Assembly: GCA_021890755.1 (NCBI GenBank)
Contig: JAKKUQ010000012.1
Span: 1-44,176 of the forward strand
DNA length: 44,176 bases
Origin: Thermosediminibacteraceae bacterium
GTDB lineage: Bacteria > Bacillota > Thermosediminibacteria > Thermosediminibacterales > Thermosediminibacteraceae
Direction: 5' to 3'
The position numbers and the translations under genes are program-made. The notes beneath the pieces are model-generated. The model saw only the letters and a list, made by a program, of their open reading frames with translations, ran no database searches and had not been told where the DNA came from. Shown here in pieces: positions 41,594-44,176 of this stretch (position 1 is the stretch's first letter; each line of letters starts with the position of its first letter).

Positions 41594-42709
41594 GTGAAAG
41601 ACCCAAGGATTGAAAAGTTAGCCAAAATCTTGATCCACTATTCGGTGGAACTGAAGGAGGGTGAAAAGATACTAATAGAAGGCGGGCCTGGAGAAGCACC
41701 GCTCATAAAAGAACTGGTGCGGGAGGCCTACAGGGTTGGTGCAAAGCCTTTCGTTTCCCTCACCATGCAGGATATTCAACGGGAAATAATGATGAACTTA
41801 AGTGAGGAAATTGCAAAGATGATGGCTCGCTACGATGCGGAGCGGATGAAGGACATGAACGCCTACATAGGAATCCGCGGGGGAGACAACGTGGCGGAGC
41901 TTTCCGACGTGCCACACGAGAAAAAATCACTTTACATGCAGCATTATGTAAAACCGGTTCATGGGGATATAAGAGTTCCCCACACTAAATGGTGTGTCTT
42001 AAGATATCCCAATGCTTCAATGGCACAGCTGGCCGATACCAGCACGGAGGCCTTTGAGGATTTCTATTTTAAAGTATGCTGCCTGGATTACGAAAAGATG
42101 TCAAAAGCCATGGATCCGTTGGTGGACCTTATGAACAAGACTAAAAAGGTTCGTATAGTGGGTCCTGGCACCGACCTTGAATTTTCCATAGAGGGAATTA
42201 ATGCGATAAAATGCGACGGCAAAAAGAATATCCCAGACGGTGAAATATACACCGCACCCGTCAGAAATTCAGTAAACGGCTACATAACTTATAACACTCC
42301 GGCACTTTACCAGGGATATACTTTTGAAAATATAAGGTTTGAATTTAAGGATGGTAAAATCATTAAGGCTACCGCCAACGATACCGAGCGGCTGAACAGG
42401 ATCCTCGACACCGACGAAGGGGCAAGGTATATCGGCGAGTTTGCCATTGGTATAAATCCATATATATTAAAGCCCATGAAGGATACCCTTTTTGACGAAA
42501 AAATAGCGGGAAGCATCCACTTTACTCCCGGAAGGGCTTACGAGGAATGCGACAACGGTAACAAATCCGCTATTCACTGGGACCTGGTGTACATCCAAAG
42601 GCCCGAGTACGGTGGGGGAGAAATCTGGTTCGACGATGTGCTTGTGAGAAAGGACGGTCGTTTCGTGCTAAGAGAACTCGAAGGTCTCAATCCCGAAAAC
42701 CTCGTCTAA
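41594..42709 (+). CDS. M29 family metallo-aminopeptidase
   Basis: 371 aa from GTG 41594 behind AGGGGAGGG. Peptidase family M29 (AmpS/PepS/aminopeptidase T): N-terminal LAKILIHYSVELKEGEKILIEG. The C-terminal dinuclear-metal site region has E in PDGEIYTAPV, E in YIGEFAIGIN, H in SIHFTPGRAYEE, and H/D in SAIHWDLVYIQ. It removes N-terminal residues from peptides in the cytoplasm and may supply amino acids to the upstream operon, though it has a separate transcript. Its stop overlaps the stop of the convergent DUF3006 gene by a few bases, with no terminator. Confidence 0.93.
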   Translation: MKDPRIEKLAKILIHYSVELKEGEKILIEGGPGEAPLIKELVREAYRVGAKPFVSLTMQDIQREIMMNLSEEIAKMMARYDAERMKDMNAYIGIRGGDNVAELSDVPHEKKSLYMQHYVKPVHGDIRVPHTKWCVLRYPNASMAQLADTSTEAFEDFYFKVCCLDYEKMSKAMDPLVDLMNKTKKVRIVGPGTDLEFSIEGINAIKCDGKKNIPDGEIYTAPVRNSVNGYITYNTPALYQGYTFENIRFEFKDGKIIKATANDTERLNRILDTDEGARYIGEFAIGINPYILKPMKDTLFDEKIAGSIHFTPGRAYEECDNGNKSAIHWDLVYIQRPEYGGGEIWFDDVLVRKDGRFVLRELEGLNPENLV

Positions 42710-42921
42710 TCTTCGAACAGGTACCTTGCCATTTCTTCGATTTCTCTTTTGCGGCGATGGGTTTCCTTTTCGTCGATGGTCAGGTTTTCAAGATCTATTA
42801 CATCTCCTTCCCTGGCTTTTTCGGGAAGGAGATGCTTTTTTATATTTATAATCTTTCCGTCCATGGTTTCAATGATGGCAAACTCGCCCTCAAAGCGGTC
42901 TATAACTCCCTTTTTGCCCAC
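42706..42921 (-). CDS. DUF3006 family protein
   Basis: 71 aa, minus strand, from GTG 42921 (MGKKGVIDRFEGEFAIIE), with GGAGG 8 nt upstream; a GTG at 42930 overlaps the ribosome binding site. DUF3006: a small OB-like beta protein (VIDRFEGEFAIIET...GDVIDLENLTIDEKET) with a charged C-terminal helix. It is commonly encoded next to secreted ComEC-like metallo-beta-lactamase proteins, as here. Function unknown. Confidence 0.88.
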   Translation of the reverse strand: MGKKGVIDRFEGEFAIIETMDGKIINIKKHLLPEKAREGDVIDLENLTIDEKETHRRKREIEEMARYLFED

Positions 42922-42936
42922 GGTATCCACCTCCGG

Positions 42937-43821
42937 TTACCTGGAAGTTCTTACTTTTATAGTGTTACCGTCGCTTTCCATCATTATATGGCCGTTTTCG
43001 GCGGTCGTGTACACTTTTACATTATACTTCCGCAGTCTTTCCAGTACTTCCCTGTGGGGGTGGCCGTAGTCGTTGTCTTTGGCGTAGCTTATTACAGCAT
43101 AGCGAGGCGACACTGATTTTAAAAATTCCGTGGAAGTGCTGGAACTGCTGCCGTGGTGACCCACCTTCAATACGTCGGCCTTCAGGTCGTATTTTTTCTT
43201 CAGCATTTCCAGCTCGGAGAACTTTTCCGCGTCGCCGGTCAGGATAAAGGAGTTGTTTTTATAGGTTATTTTAAGTACGGCGCTGTAGTTATTAAGCTCA
43301 TCGTAACTTGTACTGTTGGGAGCCAGAATCCGCACATCCACATCCTCTTCCAGCGTTATGGTCATTCCACCTTTTACGGGGGTAATTTTTAGATTTTTGT
43401 CGGATAAGGCCTGCAGGAAATCCCTGAAAGTCTTTGTGGTTGTGGTAACCCTGGGCATGTAGACTTTACCTATGTCAAAATTATAGATAACGTCGTCCAT
43501 GGCCCCAATATGGTCTTCGTGGGGATGGGTCGCAACGACGGCGTCAATTCTTTTTACGCCCTTTTTCCTTATGTAATTTATAACCGTCTCTGCGTCATCA
43601 TTATTTCCGGCGTCTACGAGCATGGTCCTTCCCTCGGGGAATATTATAAAAATACAGTCGGCCTGGCCTACGTCCAGGAAGTTCACCTCCAAAACTCCGC
43701 GGGAAGTGCTGCTTTCTTCCTGATCAAATCCGCTTTCGGCACACCCGGGCAGGAAAGCTGCTACGACAATGGCCAATATAAGCAAAATAATTATTGGTTT
43801 GTTTTTAAAGGCTTTTTTCAT
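42937..43821 (-). CDS. Secreted metallo-beta-lactamase-fold lipoprotein (ComEC/Rec2-like)
   Basis: 294 aa, minus strand, from ATG 43821 behind AAAGGAGATATG. A lipoprotein signal peptide with lipobox L-P-G-C27. The MBL domain holds the metal motif H99-P-H101-E-D103-H104, DVGQADCIFI ahead of it, LTGDAE, and GHHGSSSSTS with later YGHPH. It belongs to the ComEC/Rec2-related stand-alone MBL family, likely a surface-anchored nuclease or phosphodiesterase. It is followed by DUF3006 in one transcript. ComEA is encoded in the same window, which allows but does not show a link to DNA uptake or scavenging. Confidence 0.9.
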   Translation of the reverse strand: MKKAFKNKPIIILLILAIVVAAFLPGCAESGFDQEESSTSRGVLEVNFLDVGQADCIFIIFPEGRTMLVDAGNNDDAETVINYIRKKGVKRIDAVVATHPHEDHIGAMDDVIYNFDIGKVYMPRVTTTTKTFRDFLQALSDKNLKITPVKGGMTITLEEDVDVRILAPNSTSYDELNNYSAVLKITYKNNSFILTGDAEKFSELEMLKKKYDLKADVLKVGHHGSSSSTSTEFLKSVSPRYAVISYAKDNDYGHPHREVLERLRKYNVKVYTTAENGHIMMESDGNTIKVRTSR

Positions 43822-44176
43822 GGTGTCATATCTCCTTTCTTTTGGCGACTACGATATTTTAACAGATTTTATACCTTCAGGGCAAGAAATTTGAAGAAAG
43901 TTTTCCAAAACGAATCTGGAATTCAGCGGCTGCATTAAAATTCCCCTCTGCGAAAATGGGGAATATACACTTGGAAAAAAATAAGGAAACAGGATCACTC
44001 TACAGCAACGGGAGATAAATGAAATTTTTAGAAAGAAAAGAGCTGCATAAAATATCAGCAGCTTTGAAGCTATTATGCATATATAAATTAATTTATACTT
44101 CTTAGCGAAAAAATAGAATTTCTTAAATTGCAATATTAAATGCGACACATTTTTTGGAAACCCGAATGATGTTGGG
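43822..44176. other. AT-rich right end without a supported gene
   Basis: About 355 bp with no convincing gene. A minus-strand promoter for the MBL gene is likely (TTGCCC 43880-43885, 18 bp, TAAAAT 43856-43861). A minus-strand terminator-like hairpin lies at 44030-44063. The rest is AT-rich, with no gene, repeat or RNA recognised. Confidence 0.6.
44030..44063 (-). terminator. Minus-strand terminator-like hairpin
   Basis: AGCTGC (44041-44046) pairs with GCAGCT (44058-44063). Read on the minus strand the stem is followed by CTTTTCTTT. It may end a minus-strand gene lying beyond the right edge. Confidence 0.55.

Noticed and set aside
43849-44148. A 99-codon minus-strand frame at the right end
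   Set aside because: It is AT-rich with low-complexity hydrophobic content, has no ribosome binding site, and runs through the likely MBL promoter and a terminator-like hairpin.

Overview
The window looks like a chromosome segment of an anaerobic, low-to-medium GC, endospore-forming Firmicute of the class Clostridia, perhaps close to Thermosediminibacter/Thermoanaerobacter. This is inferred from the gene set and order: the L21-Prp-L27-Spo0B-Obg cluster, L27 with a Prp-cleaved leader, T-box leaders on aminoacyl-tRNA synthetase genes, a DacF-type carboxypeptidase, a YabE-type 3D protein, strong AGGAGG ribosome binding sites and many TTG/GTG starts. Anaerobic life is indicated by a Ni-CO dehydrogenase, a selenocysteine system, several ferredoxins and a ferredoxin-dependent 2-oxoacid oxidoreductase. 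I saw no prophage, insertion sequence, integrase or CRISPR array.

Layout. 1-1110: the tail of an unplaced reading frame and a broken AIM24-family gene. 1253-3166: a lone, divergent cooS with no maturation or electron-transfer partner beside it. 3195-9064: a housekeeping run (rplU, prp, rpmA, spo0B-like, obgE, nadD, yqeK, an LCP ligase, rsfS). 9027-11790: a leucine T-box and leuS. 11852-15978: comEA, selA, selB and tRNA-Sec. 16115-22882: mixed genes, including a bifunctional nuclease, a MATE exporter, a 3D/G5 protein, a D,D-carboxypeptidase and an uncharacterised coiled-coil/DUF421 pair. 22887-27767: small Cys-containing genes, the mrfA-mrfB repair pair and a DUF2148 ferredoxin. 27770-29926: a glycine T-box, glyS and a hypothetical gene behind a hairpin. 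29953-33793: phosphomannomutase, an RMD1/DUF155 protein, a NapH-like Fe-S membrane protein and thiamine pyrophosphokinase.

33853-41476 is the most interesting part. A sigma-54 enhancer-binding protein is followed by an operon ptb, bcd, buk, vorD, vorB, vorA, vorC. The operon has a good -24/-12 promoter (35671-35686) and, upstream, two palindromic sites 33 bp apart that are exact inverted copies of each other. Read together, the genes make a complete energy-yielding route from branched-chain amino acids: deamination to the 2-oxoacid, ferredoxin-linked oxidation to acyl-CoA, conversion to acyl-phosphate, and ATP formation with release of a branched-chain fatty acid. It resembles the Bacillus bkd operon, but a ferredoxin oxidoreductase replaces the NAD-linked BKD complex. 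The same inverted repeat can also fold as an intrinsic terminator for the regulator gene.

41594-44176: an M29 aminopeptidase, which could supply amino acids, then a minus-strand secreted metallo-beta-lactamase-fold lipoprotein with a DUF3006 partner, and a right end with no supported gene.
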